Shown here one piece after another: positions 36,258 to 44,694 of a stretch of 64,000 nucleotides of DNA. Source of the DNA: Vibrio coralliilyticus ATCC BAA-450. Its GTDB lineage: Bacteria > Pseudomonadota > Gammaproteobacteria > Enterobacterales > Vibrionaceae. Each line of letters opens with the position of its first letter. The first letter of the stretch is position 1. The position numbers and the translations under genes were made by a program. The DNA is taken from NCBI RefSeq assembly GCF_000176135.1, contig NZ_ACZN01000017.1:434001-498000 (forward strand), given 5' to 3'. The notes under the pieces were generated by a model, which saw only the letters and a list, made by a program, of their open reading frames with translations, was not told the DNA's origin and did not search any database.

Positions 36258-37658
36258 ATGAGTAAATTGATGCCTTTAGGTAAGTTGGCTGCGTGCTTTT
36301 TGTTTCTGTTTCCTCTAGTCGCACAAGCGCAGAGTCTCCAAGAAAATTGGCAATCGCTTTATCAGCAAAATTGGCAGGCTACCGAACTCAAAGTCACACA
36401 GCAGCAGCTCAGCCAGTACCCTGCTGAATTACTCACACAGCAGGCTCGCTACCCAGATTTCAAACAATACAACTGGCAAGAGATCGAGCAGGTTTATCGA
36501 GTGTCTCAAACCTGTCAGAAAAATGAGCAGCACAACGCTAACCTTAATGACGCCATCGAGTTTGAACTGGCAATGTGCAATGATCAGTTGCTCACCGATG
36601 ATTGGTTTCAAGCGCACACGCTGTTGCACCCAGCTGGCGGGAGCTTTGCAGACCGCTATCTGGATCGTCAACCTAACTACCAACCTAGCCATACGATACG
36701 TCGCTACTTAACCATCGACAATCCGCAGCACCCTTTGCATGCGGCACTATCCACTCTGTCCAATGAAGGACGTGAAGCCCTACTGAACGGATACCGTGCA
36801 TGGATGGAAAAAGACACCTTGTGGCTAAGTGGAGAACAAGGTTGGAAAGCCGTGACAGCTGAAACGTGGCAACCTGTTGCAAAGCGACTGGAGATCACGC
36901 TATCAGGCCCAAATTGCACCTTCCGCTACAGCAACCTTTGCATCAGTGATGTTGCCGAGAACGTGCTCGCATTACGTTTATTTGTCGCAGGTTTGTCGAT
37001 TTTGATTCTCTTTATAACGGTCAAAACCCTTTACACGAGACGCCAGCAAAGCCGTGAGAAACGCTTCATATTGCAGTTGTTGACCCATGAACTGCGCACA
37101 CCGATCACCAGCCTAGGCCTAACCGTGGAAATGTTCCGCAGTCAGTTTGATCGCTTACCAAACGACACTCAAGATGCCGTCTGGCGATTAATGTCTGATC
37201 ACCAACGGCTTTCTCAACTGACTGAAAACAGTAAGATCTACCTCAGCACACAGCGTTCTCAACAATTGCTCAAACAAACGGCTTCTCTGGATGATTGGCT
37301 AGAACATACCTGTGAGAAGCACGCCCTTAGCTACCAGCTCAGTCAAGATAGAGAACTCACTTTACCCTTTTACTGGTTGTCGATTTGTTTAGACAATTTG
37401 ATTAAAAATGCCAAACAGCACGGGCATGGCAAGATTGAAATTCGTGCCACTCTCACCCATAAGCTCGTCATTGAAGTGACCGATCAAGGCTACTTTCCTT
37501 CCGCCATGGCTCAATTTTTCACTAAGTTCCAAGGGAAAACAAACCATGAAAACATGGGAATAGGCTTGAGCATTGTCGAGCATTTAATGAAACTCATGGG
37601 AGGTAAGTTGATTGTACGACGCCGCCCAACTCGCTGTATTTTGGAGCTACCGCTATGA
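36258..37658 (+). CDS. vxrA: Envelope-stress sensor histidine kinase VxrA (VbrK/WigK)
   Basis: A 466-residue kinase with signal sequence (LAACFLFLFPLVAQAQS), a periplasmic sensor domain of the DUF3404 type (about 25-235, with cysteine pairs QTCQKN/ELAMCND and GPNCTFRYSNLCISD), one membrane helix (about 238-258), HisKA with LLTHELRTPITSLGL, and a HATPase with DNLIKNAKQHGHG and MGIGLSIVEHL. In vibrios this system senses cell-wall damage or beta-lactams and controls wall synthesis, beta-lactam tolerance and type VI secretion. It overlaps vxrB by four bases. Confidence 0.9.
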   Translation: MSKLMPLGKLAACFLFLFPLVAQAQSLQENWQSLYQQNWQATELKVTQQQLSQYPAELLTQQARYPDFKQYNWQEIEQVYRVSQTCQKNEQHNANLNDAIEFELAMCNDQLLTDDWFQAHTLLHPAGGSFADRYLDRQPNYQPSHTIRRYLTIDNPQHPLHAALSTLSNEGREALLNGYRAWMEKDTLWLSGEQGWKAVTAETWQPVAKRLEITLSGPNCTFRYSNLCISDVAENVLALRLFVAGLSILILFITVKTLYTRRQQSREKRFILQLLTHELRTPITSLGLTVEMFRSQFDRLPNDTQDAVWRLMSDHQRLSQLTENSKIYLSTQRSQQLLKQTASLDDWLEHTCEKHALSYQLSQDRELTLPFYWLSICLDNLIKNAKQHGHGKIEIRATLTHKLVIEVTDQGYFPSAMAQFFTKFQGKTNHENMGIGLSIVEHLMKLMGGKLIVRRRPTRCILELPL

Positions 37659-38305
37659 AGAGCTTATTGCTGATCGAAGATGACAAACTACTTGGACAGG
37701 GATTAGTTTCTCTATTTGAATCCAATGGCTACCATTGCGTCTGGGTACAAGAAACCAGAAAAGTAGAACAACTCTGGTTTAAAGCGGATTTGGTTATCCT
37801 TGATCGACAACTGAGCGATGGAGACAGCCTAAAACATTTACCACACTGGCTGCTTCTCAAGGCCGTACCTGTCATTATCCTGACCGCCAAAATCGACACC
37901 GAGCAAAAAGTGGAAGGCCTGATGGCTGGTGCCAAAGATTACGTTACTAAGCCATTTTCCCATGATGAATTGCTTGCCAGAGTAGTTAGTCAGCTGAGGC
38001 CCTTAGGCGCGAGCTATCTCTGTTATGGCGGAATTGAACTCCATCTAGCGAAACGTGAAGCCATGTTCAACGATCAACTTGTAACGTTAAAACCTAAGGA
38101 GTTTCAGTTACTGGTGCTCTTGATTCAGAATCAGGGAAGAGTATTCCACCGTGATGAGTTGCTCAACAAAGTATGGGGCTATCAAGCCTTCCCGAGTACG
38201 AGAACGATAGACAACCATATTTTGCGACTGAGGCAAAAGCTTCCAGTCCTTAACATCGAAACACATCGAGGGGTCGGCTATCGTCTCAATGAGGAGGCGC
38301 TATGA
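37655..38305 (+). CDS. vxrB: OmpR-family response regulator VxrB (VbrR/WigR)
   Basis: A 216-residue response regulator. The receiver has the acidic pair in LLIEDDKLLG, acceptor Asp in LVILDRQLSDGD, Thr in IILTAKID and Lys in DYVTKPFS. The C-terminal winged helix is OmpR-type (LVTLKPKEFQLLVLLIQNQG, then VWGYQAFPSTRTIDNHILRLRQKL and THRGVGYRL). It overlaps vxrA (ATGA) and vxrC (ATGA), so the three are one transcript. It should be phosphorylated by VxrA and regulate cell-envelope genes, perhaps including the downstream hydrolase. Confidence 0.92.
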   Translation: MKSLLLIEDDKLLGQGLVSLFESNGYHCVWVQETRKVEQLWFKADLVILDRQLSDGDSLKHLPHWLLLKAVPVIILTAKIDTEQKVEGLMAGAKDYVTKPFSHDELLARVVSQLRPLGASYLCYGGIELHLAKREAMFNDQLVTLKPKEFQLLVLLIQNQGRVFHRDELLNKVWGYQAFPSTRTIDNHILRLRQKLPVLNIETHRGVGYRLNEEAL

Positions 38306-39111
38306 AACGTCGGCTCTTGAGTACACTTGCTTGCCTCATCTTTCCACTCTCCACCCAGGCAACTTGGTTTGAGGACACGCCACTTGCGCGCACTTATCAA
38401 GCGCTGCTTAACAATCAGCCTCAATTGGCCTGGCAGGAATTGCATCTGGCCCTTAACCAGCAAGATATCGATCGTCAATATTGGTTACCTGTCAAACAAG
38501 AGATTTTGAACCAGTCTCAGTGTGGTCAGCAACTGATGGCTAACTCTTCATCGCTACCCGCGGCTCTAAGCGTCAGCTTTGTACGCCGTTCAGGCCTGTC
38601 TTCACAAGGTTTCCAAATAAAAATTTCGGCTGAAAACACTCAGAATGACTTAACGATTGAGCTTATTGATCCGTCAGTCAAGCAGCTATTAAACGGAGAG
38701 CTGTCTCAACAAAGTGACTATCAGGAAATTGAAACCGACGAGTTGCTGATCGAGCCCTTATCTGGCCTATATAAACTCAAGTTGGGAAATACTGTTTACC
38801 CTTTGCTGGTGGCCATGCCAGAGAATCAAAACTGGACACGTCTAGACAATTCGATGCAACGAATACATTTAACCCTTCCAGTAACCGAAAGCAGCTGCGC
38901 CAAGCCCACTGCTACGTGGCAATGGTTTGACAGCCAATATTTGATGCTGGGAATGAGAAAACCGATTTCGTCACTTGTTGCTCCTGTTCCTCGCTCAACG
39001 CAGATCCCTGACGGCGCCAAACACCTGAGTGCCACCGTGTCTGTGTTTGAATACCAACAAGGCTTAAAGATTGAGTACATTCAACGTATAGCCATTCCTT
39101 TTGCTCCCTAA
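38302..39111 (+). CDS. vxrC: VxrC-like periplasmic protein (DUF2861)
   Basis: A 269-residue exported protein with signal peptide MKRRLLSTLACLIFPLSTQA. The mature protein opens TWFEDTPLARTYQALLNNQP and is mostly beta-rich after residue 90 (SFVRRSGLSSQGFQIKISAE, QEIETDELLIEPLSGLYKLKLG), as in DUF2861 proteins encoded with VxrAB. The start overlaps the vxrB stop. In V. cholerae the third gene of this operon encodes such a protein, and its exact role is unclear. A modulator of VxrA signalling in the periplasm is plausible but unproven. Confidence 0.82.
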   Translation: MKRRLLSTLACLIFPLSTQATWFEDTPLARTYQALLNNQPQLAWQELHLALNQQDIDRQYWLPVKQEILNQSQCGQQLMANSSSLPAALSVSFVRRSGLSSQGFQIKISAENTQNDLTIELIDPSVKQLLNGELSQQSDYQEIETDELLIEPLSGLYKLKLGNTVYPLLVAMPENQNWTRLDNSMQRIHLTLPVTESSCAKPTATWQWFDSQYLMLGMRKPISSLVAPVPRSTQIPDGAKHLSATVSVFEYQQGLKIEYIQRIAIPFAP

Positions 39112-39175
39112 ATCCACGAATGGCTACGAATAGAGACAATTGGGTGACAATCATTTAAGCCGCCTCAGCTGTAAT

Positions 39176-39201
39176 GGGTTCCTTAGTTTTTCAAGGAATC
39201 C
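39176..39201 (+). promoter_or_regulatory. Hairpin covering the ribosome-binding site of the glycoside hydrolase
   Basis: GGGTTCCTT (39176-39184) pairs with AAGGAATCC (39193-39201), nine pairs with one G-T, loop AGTTTTTC. The 3' arm contains the Shine-Dalgarno AAGGAA (39193-39198), six bases before the ATG at 39205, so folding would block translation. Confidence 0.5.
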
Positions 39202-39204
39202 ATC

Positions 39205-41478
39205 ATGCTTTTTCAAGCCCGTTCTTTAACGCAATATGCTGCATTGCCTTTGTTGGTATTAGCAACCAGTGTTCAAGCTCAGTCCATCGCTCTTAGTGAC
39301 AAAAACAATCAGATTTCTATTTCACCGCAAGATTTAGAAATTAGCTGGAATGATCTCATTGTTAACAGCCAAGCGATGAAAGTGAATCAACATACTCAGG
39401 TGGCTTCTGATTTGGTGTCAGTTTCAAAAACAGAAGCCCGTTGGACGCTTCAGCCAAGTGGTATTCGTGTATCGACTAAACTGGTTAAGGAGGCGTTAAA
39501 AATAAGCTTCGCTGCTCCGAGTAAGCCAGCCATTAAACGTAACCAGCCCCTCACGTTAAGCTGGTTTGATTTGCCTCAGGAGCGAACCAAAACACTCTTT
39601 CTTCCTTTCAGTGAAGGCATGCGCATCCCGACAGACAATCAAGTATGGGCAGATTATCTGGCCGAAGAGCACTCTGGTTCTAATACTACCCAAGGCCTCA
39701 AGATGCCCTTCTGGACAGCACAACAAGACAATCGTTACATCAGCTATCAATTACTGAATGCCACAAACAACACGCTAAATTTCTCGAATGCTCACCCCAA
39801 AATTGACATGTTGGCGGAGCATCAATTCACTCCTCTCAATCAACACCAAGATTTTACTGTTCAGATCAAGCTTGGTAATGATTGGATGGATGGAGCCAAA
39901 GCGTACAGGCAATGGCGCATTGATCATAATCAGTCGACGACACTCGCGGAAAGAATGAAGAACACCTCTCAGATCAAGCAACTGATTGGGGCAAGCCAAG
40001 TGTATCTGTTTGGTAAGGATTTGCTGAGCACCGATGATGTCACCAACTGGTGGGGACTCAAGCAGTGGTATTTTGAGCAGGCAGAGCTGACCATTCCTCC
40101 ACAAGCACTCAAAGAGATTCAACCACTGAAAAAAGGTAAGGACTGGCTAAGTCGCTATCACAAGCAGTTGTTGATTGATTCGCTTAATGATTCGCTACAC
40201 CAAAAATTTCCTTCACCGGCACCGACACTCAGCAACAATGCGATTGCAGCTCAATACCACGCTGCCCAGCAGCAAAAGCAGTGGCTGAAAGAAAATGCGG
40301 CGTCTTATCTGCTCAAACCTGAGCGCTGGGGGCAAGCATTATCAACAGATATGTTGACCAACTTAAAACAAGCTGGGCTCACCAAACTCTGGCTGGGTTT
40401 TGATAACTGGATGCCGGCGTTTTATCAACCAAACGTCGTGGACGACGCTAAGCAAGCGGGCTATCTGGTCGCCACTTACGACTCTTACAACACTGCCATT
40501 CCTCTAGGGCTTAATGACGGATGGCTGACGGCTCAGTTACCCGAACTAATGAGACAACATTGCTCAATAGAGCTTGCTAATGGAGAAAAGAAAAAAGGCT
40601 TCCGAGGCAACGGTTACTACCTTAACCCAAACTGCGAACTGGATTACGTAAAACAGCGAGTACTGGATGTCGTCAAATATGGTCGCTTCAACAGCCTATT
40701 TCTCGACGTCGATGCCACCGCGATGGCAAGAGAAGATTACAGCGATGGCAGTAGCGAGAAAGATATGCTTGAAGCTTTTAACCAACGCATGAACTGGATA
40801 ACGAAACAAGACGGCCTCGTACTGGGGTCAGAAGATGGCAACAGCCTGACAACCCGAGGCATCGCGTTTGCTCATGGTCTTGAAACCGTCGGCTTTGGCT
40901 GGACAGACAACGAAATGAAAAACGATGCTCGTTCACCGTATTTTCTGGGCCGCTGGTATCCAGACCACAAACCTGACTTCTTCTTTAAACAGGCAAAAGT
41001 AAAAGAACCCTATAAAACCCTGCTTTTTGCTCCACAATATCGAGTACCTTTGTACCAGATTGTTTTCCACGACGAAGTGGTCAACAGTCATCACTGGCAC
41101 AGTGACAGCCTCAAATTTAGTAATGTGCAGGCGGAGCGCGATTTGATCTCTATGCTCTACAACACGCCTCCAATGGTACACCTGACACGAGATGAAGCGA
41201 ATTCTCCTGATAGCCCAAGACTCAAAGCACTGGCTCATTATCAGCAAGGTTATACCCCCATGCATGAACAGCTTTGGGATAAACAGCTTACCGAGTTCAA
41301 ATGGCTCGGCAAGTCTGGGTTGGTGCAGCAAACGACGTTCAGCGATGGAAGTACGATCACCGCCAATTTCAGCTCGAAACCGATCACCTACGCTAGCATT
41401 ACGCTCCCGGCTCAGTCTGTACTGGCACAACTCAGTACTGGTCGAAACATCAAGTGGCAGGCCAATCCAAATCAATGA
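39205..41478 (+). CDS. Secreted glycoside hydrolase-like protein (TIM-barrel, GH101/DUF5696-like outline)
   Basis: A 757-residue precursor with a signal peptide (to about VQAQS). An N-terminal beta-sandwich (about 25-230) precedes a probable TIM barrel (about 300-650). Typical carbohydrate-active signatures are LWLGFDNWMPAFYQPN, GYLVATYDSYNT, FNSLFLDVDATAMAREDY (candidate nucleophile Asp), GLVLGSEDGNSLTTRG (candidate acid) and RVPLYQIVFHDEVVNSHHW, all reminiscent of GH101/GH129-like barrels. It follows vxrC by 93 bases on the same strand. Function in wall or glycan processing is inferred from the VxrAB linkage; I cannot name the family with certainty. Confidence 0.7.
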   Translation: MLFQARSLTQYAALPLLVLATSVQAQSIALSDKNNQISISPQDLEISWNDLIVNSQAMKVNQHTQVASDLVSVSKTEARWTLQPSGIRVSTKLVKEALKISFAAPSKPAIKRNQPLTLSWFDLPQERTKTLFLPFSEGMRIPTDNQVWADYLAEEHSGSNTTQGLKMPFWTAQQDNRYISYQLLNATNNTLNFSNAHPKIDMLAEHQFTPLNQHQDFTVQIKLGNDWMDGAKAYRQWRIDHNQSTTLAERMKNTSQIKQLIGASQVYLFGKDLLSTDDVTNWWGLKQWYFEQAELTIPPQALKEIQPLKKGKDWLSRYHKQLLIDSLNDSLHQKFPSPAPTLSNNAIAAQYHAAQQQKQWLKENAASYLLKPERWGQALSTDMLTNLKQAGLTKLWLGFDNWMPAFYQPNVVDDAKQAGYLVATYDSYNTAIPLGLNDGWLTAQLPELMRQHCSIELANGEKKKGFRGNGYYLNPNCELDYVKQRVLDVVKYGRFNSLFLDVDATAMAREDYSDGSSEKDMLEAFNQRMNWITKQDGLVLGSEDGNSLTTRGIAFAHGLETVGFGWTDNEMKNDARSPYFLGRWYPDHKPDFFFKQAKVKEPYKTLLFAPQYRVPLYQIVFHDEVVNSHHWHSDSLKFSNVQAERDLISMLYNTPPMVHLTRDEANSPDSPRLKALAHYQQGYTPMHEQLWDKQLTEFKWLGKSGLVQQTTFSDGSTITANFSSKPITYASITLPAQSVLAQLSTGRNIKWQANPNQ

Positions 41479-41505
41479 CAACAGAGCGGCGAATATCGCT
41501 TTTGT

Positions 41506-42234
41506 CTAGTGGAGAAAATGCCCGGTTTGAAGGTAGCTGATCGTTTGTTTCGCGACTTCGGCATCATAGCGCATCGCAGTGTGACTCACGTCTAAGGTGA
41601 TAAAATCTGCCATATTGCTGACTTTCGCTGACTCAACAGACACCAGCCCATCGTTGAGAGAATGGAAAAGTTCGGCTGTTCCCGATGATTCTGAAGTACC
41701 AGCAATCACCCCGACTGGATAATAAGGAGGTGGCAATCTCTGCCCAAGGGATTGCTCTCCCGTTGTCAGCGACTGGCTGACTTCTCCCGCAATCGACATC
41801 AGAAAATGCCCTTTCATGCTGTCAGCCACTTCGCTACCTTTGTTCGGTGTGCCAAGCAGCACAACTTTACCGAGTCGCTTATCTTGCGCCAGCTGTTCAT
41901 CGTTTGCTAGATATGAGCGAATCGCCAAGCCGCCAAGTGAATGACCGACAAAGTGAACGGTGGAGTAACCTGATACACATTGATCAATCTGGGAGGTGGT
42001 TTCTTCTTTCCACTTCTGTAGAGACTGACCAATGGAAGAATAATTGAGACGACACACCGCATAACCTGCGTCAGTAAGACTGTTTTTCAGGCCTCGCATC
42101 GCGAAGTCACTGCGGCCTAAACCATGAGCGACAACAACAAGTGGCGTATCAGGCGAATACATTGTTGTGGAAGTACAGCCCAACAATAGGCTGGTTAGTA
42201 TGAATAGCGTCATCAGTTTAGGTTTGATATTCAT
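41506..42234 (-). CDS. Lipase-like alpha/beta-hydrolase lipoprotein
   Basis: A 242-residue alpha/beta hydrolase with a lipoprotein signal (MNIKPKLMTLFILTSLLLGC). The oxyanion region is VVVAHGLGRSDFAMRGL, the nucleophile elbow FVGHSLGGLAIRSYL carries the catalytic Ser, and Asp in SLNDGLVSVESA and His in LDVSHTAMRYD complete the triad. This resembles small periplasmic PGAP1/lipase-like esterases tethered to a membrane. It is convergent with the glycoside hydrolase. Natural substrate unknown; an outer-membrane lipid or ester is possible. Confidence 0.86.
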   Translation of the reverse strand: MNIKPKLMTLFILTSLLLGCTSTTMYSPDTPLVVVAHGLGRSDFAMRGLKNSLTDAGYAVCRLNYSSIGQSLQKWKEETTSQIDQCVSGYSTVHFVGHSLGGLAIRSYLANDEQLAQDKRLGKVVLLGTPNKGSEVADSMKGHFLMSIAGEVSQSLTTGEQSLGQRLPPPYYPVGVIAGTSESSGTAELFHSLNDGLVSVESAKVSNMADFITLDVSHTAMRYDAEVAKQTISYLQTGHFLH

Positions 42235-42543
42235 AAGAAATCTCTGATTCAGGGCAGCCTGTGAATTATATTTCCCCTTACTCGCATCCGAGATTCATTT
42301 AACGCCATTGTGCATTCACATCACGCCATTCTAGCTGCAATCTGTCGCACGAATTTTTCATAAATGAAATTTATAATTTCATATTTATCATTTAAATTAA
42401 ATTTACATTAATGTTACTTTAAACGGCGTTGGTTACACTGATACAAAGTCATTCTAAAGACCACGAATACTTTATAACAGTTTGGATACGGAAATTAGAC
42501 CAACAATCTCCAAACTAAAAAATTTAAATTGTTGCCCTTGTTT

Positions 42544-42580
42544 GCCCGTACAGTCTGCCCACTGTGCGGGTATTTTCTTT
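42544..42580 (+). terminator. Orphan terminator in a 488-base gene-free stretch (possible small-RNA end)
   Basis: Stem CCCGTACAGT / ACTGTGCGGG (one G-T pair) with loop CTGCCC, followed by TATTTTCTTT. No plus-strand gene lies upstream: the nearest upstream gene starts at 42234 and is read the other way. An independent short transcript ending here is therefore suspected. The rest of 42235-42722 is AT-rich and includes two TetR-type operator motifs near its right end. Confidence 0.6.
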
Positions 42581-42625
42581 CAACCCCACTCTACAAACTC
42601 TACTCTGTTCACAATATTGCTTTAA

Positions 42626-42641
42626 TTAATCATTTGATTAA
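42626..42641. promoter_or_regulatory. TetR-type operator, distal site before the TetR/RND operon
   Basis: TTAATC-ATTT-GATTAA, a 16-bp inverted repeat (7-2-7 as TTAATCA-TT-TGATTAA). The half-sites equal those at 27162-27183; a near copy follows at 42690-42705. Likely autoregulatory sites of the adjacent TetR protein. Confidence 0.65.
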
Positions 42642-42689
42642 ATAGTGTTGAATTTTTCACATATCGGATACAAATACACCAATCTATAA

Positions 42690-42705
42690 TTAATCAAACG
42701 TTTAA
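42690..42705. promoter_or_regulatory. TetR-type operator, proximal site before the TetR/RND operon
   Basis: TTAATC-AAAC-GTTTAA, matching the distal site with one mismatch in the right half-site. It ends 17 bases before the GTG start and so overlaps the leader or promoter of the operon. Confidence 0.55.
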
Positions 42706-42722
42706 TATTAGAGGCAGTATTC

Positions 42723-43373
42723 GTGGCTGATTCTCCCCGTAAAGCAGGCAGGCCGAGCAAAGATATCGATGCTCGAACTCAACTCATTGAACACGCCAGA
42801 GATCTCTTCACCGTAATGGCTTATGACAAAGTGTCGACCCGGTTAGTTGCTAAACGTGCGGGCGTGAATGTCGCTATGATTCGGTACTACTTCGGTAGCA
42901 AAGAAGGGCTGTTTGAAACCATGCTTCGAGAAACGCTCGAACCAATGAAGCAACAGCTCAAAACACTGGCTGCGGATAGCAATCAGAAGAACTTCCTCGA
43001 CCTAATGCGCACCTATTATCGTGAAATGGTCAAAATACCCCAGTTTCCTCGGCTTGTCGCGCAAGTCATGAACATGCCACCGTCTGAAACACAACGAAAG
43101 CTATTGGAGAAAGTCTTTGACGACATTGGGAAACCGATGCAGCACGTCATCTTCGATCAACTGGCTGATAGTGGTGTACTACGTAAAGACGTTGACCCGA
43201 CCTTATGCCGCGTTTCCTACGTTAGCTTAATGGTTTTTCCCTTTATTGCTCCGCAAGCCCTACTCAATATCCACGGCATTGAACTCAATGAAGAGTTCTT
43301 GAACCGCTTGTTCGAGCACAATATCAAACTTATGACGCAAGGTTTTCTGCAACCTTCACACACAACGGAATGA
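42723..43373 (+). CDS. TetR-family repressor of the adjacent RND efflux operon
   Basis: A 216-residue TetR/AcrR regulator. The DNA-binding domain (about 14-65) has LIEHARDLFTVMAYDKVSTR, then AGVNVAMIRYYFGSKEGLFE. The N-terminus carries a basic arm (SPRKAGRPSK). The start is GTG at 42723 with AGAGGCAG upstream; no better ATG exists. The gene is followed four bases later by the membrane-fusion gene, so it leads the operon it probably represses. Two operator motifs lie just upstream and a third before the distant HlyD/ABC exporter. Ligand unknown. Confidence 0.86.
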   Translation: MADSPRKAGRPSKDIDARTQLIEHARDLFTVMAYDKVSTRLVAKRAGVNVAMIRYYFGSKEGLFETMLRETLEPMKQQLKTLAADSNQKNFLDLMRTYYREMVKIPQFPRLVAQVMNMPPSETQRKLLEKVFDDIGKPMQHVIFDQLADSGVLRKDVDPTLCRVSYVSLMVFPFIAPQALLNIHGIELNEEFLNRLFEHNIKLMTQGFLQPSHTTE

Positions 43374-43377
43374 CGTT

Positions 43378-44694
43378 ATGAAACTCAATCGAAAACTACT
43401 CTTTTTCCCGGCACTTGCTGTCGGAATACTCATCTTAGTTCTCGCGGTTAAAATGAAGCCTGAGTTACCCGTCAAACCTGCTGGTGACCGAGCCCGACTG
43501 GTTGAAACTATGTCGCTCGAACTAAAATCGGTCGCCCCCATCGCCATCGGATTTGGCAAAGTGGCACCGAAGCTAGAATGGAAGGCAATTGCGGAAGTGA
43601 CAGGCAAAGTGGTTTATCGCCACCCCCAACTCAACAAAGGGCAAGTGTTAAGAGCGGGAACGGAAATTCTCAGAATTGACCCACTCGATTATGAACTCAA
43701 ACTTGTGCAGGCTCAGGCTGACCTTAAATCTTCTCAAACCTCTTTAGCCAAACTGACACTCGAAGAAGAAAATCTTAAACAGACGTTAAAGATTGAAACC
43801 AATCGTCTGAACATTGCTAACAAAGAGCTGGAACGCAAACAGAACCTGAGAAAGAAAGGGCTAACTTCTCAATCCGATGTCGACCAGCAAGAGCAGAGTG
43901 CACTGTCACAACGCAAATTAGTCCTCGATATCGACAATCAGATCGGTCTGATGCCTGATGAAAAACGAGTCGCGGAAGCACTGGTTAAAGTCAATGCCTC
44001 TAAAGTTGAAGAAGCACAGCGAGCGCTGGAAAAAACCATCATTACGCTTCCTTACGATCTCAGAATTGCTGATATAGAAATCGAGCAGAATCAGGTCGTG
44101 AACCTTCAACAAACCATGGTTACAGCACACGGCATTGAAGTAATGGAAGTGGAAGCACAACTCTCGATCCACGATATGCACACCTTGGCGTCGAGCCTTG
44201 GTGAGTTCGGTCGTGATTCGGATGGGATTCCACAGCCTGACACCATTTTCATTGGTGCAACCATTGAACTGAACAGCGGTAATCTTAATGCAAGCTGGCC
44301 CGCGCGAGTGGCACGTATCAGCGAAACCGTTGACCCAAATCAGGCCACCGTCGGCGTCATCCTCGAAGTGCAGCAGGATTACCGTAACCTTAACCCAACG
44401 TCTGTCCCACCTTTAGTTAACGGTATGTTTGTCAGAGCTAAAATTGAAGGCCAGGAAAACCCAAGCTGGGTCATACCAGAACGCGCACTGCATGGCGACC
44501 GAATTTACGTCAAAGGTCAAGACAACAAGCTGCAGATACGCACAGTGAAAGTGCTTTATCGCCGCGACAATAACGTCATTATCGACGGCAATCTGGAGCA
44601 AGGCGAAAAACTGATCATTAACGATCTGCTGCCCGCGATTGAAGGTATGCTGCTTAAGGAAGAGAACCGTGACGCAGAGGGGTCTGAATCATGA
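43378..44694 (+). CDS. RND efflux periplasmic adaptor (membrane-fusion protein)
   Basis: A 438-residue adaptor with an N-terminal membrane anchor (LLFFPALAVGILILVLAV). Domain order is lipoyl half (AEVTGKVVYRHPQLNKGQVLRAGTEILRIDP), long helical hairpin (about 115-215), second lipoyl half (ALEKTIITLPYDLRIADIEI), then beta-barrel and membrane-proximal domains. The hairpin is longer than in AcrA. The stop overlaps the transporter start (ATGA). It should join the inner-membrane pump to a TolC-like channel; no outer-membrane factor is encoded here. Confidence 0.9.
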   Translation: MKLNRKLLFFPALAVGILILVLAVKMKPELPVKPAGDRARLVETMSLELKSVAPIAIGFGKVAPKLEWKAIAEVTGKVVYRHPQLNKGQVLRAGTEILRIDPLDYELKLVQAQADLKSSQTSLAKLTLEEENLKQTLKIETNRLNIANKELERKQNLRKKGLTSQSDVDQQEQSALSQRKLVLDIDNQIGLMPDEKRVAEALVKVNASKVEEAQRALEKTIITLPYDLRIADIEIEQNQVVNLQQTMVTAHGIEVMEVEAQLSIHDMHTLASSLGEFGRDSDGIPQPDTIFIGATIELNSGNLNASWPARVARISETVDPNQATVGVILEVQQDYRNLNPTSVPPLVNGMFVRAKIEGQENPSWVIPERALHGDRIYVKGQDNKLQIRTVKVLYRRDNNVIIDGNLEQGEKLIINDLLPAIEGMLLKEENRDAEGSES

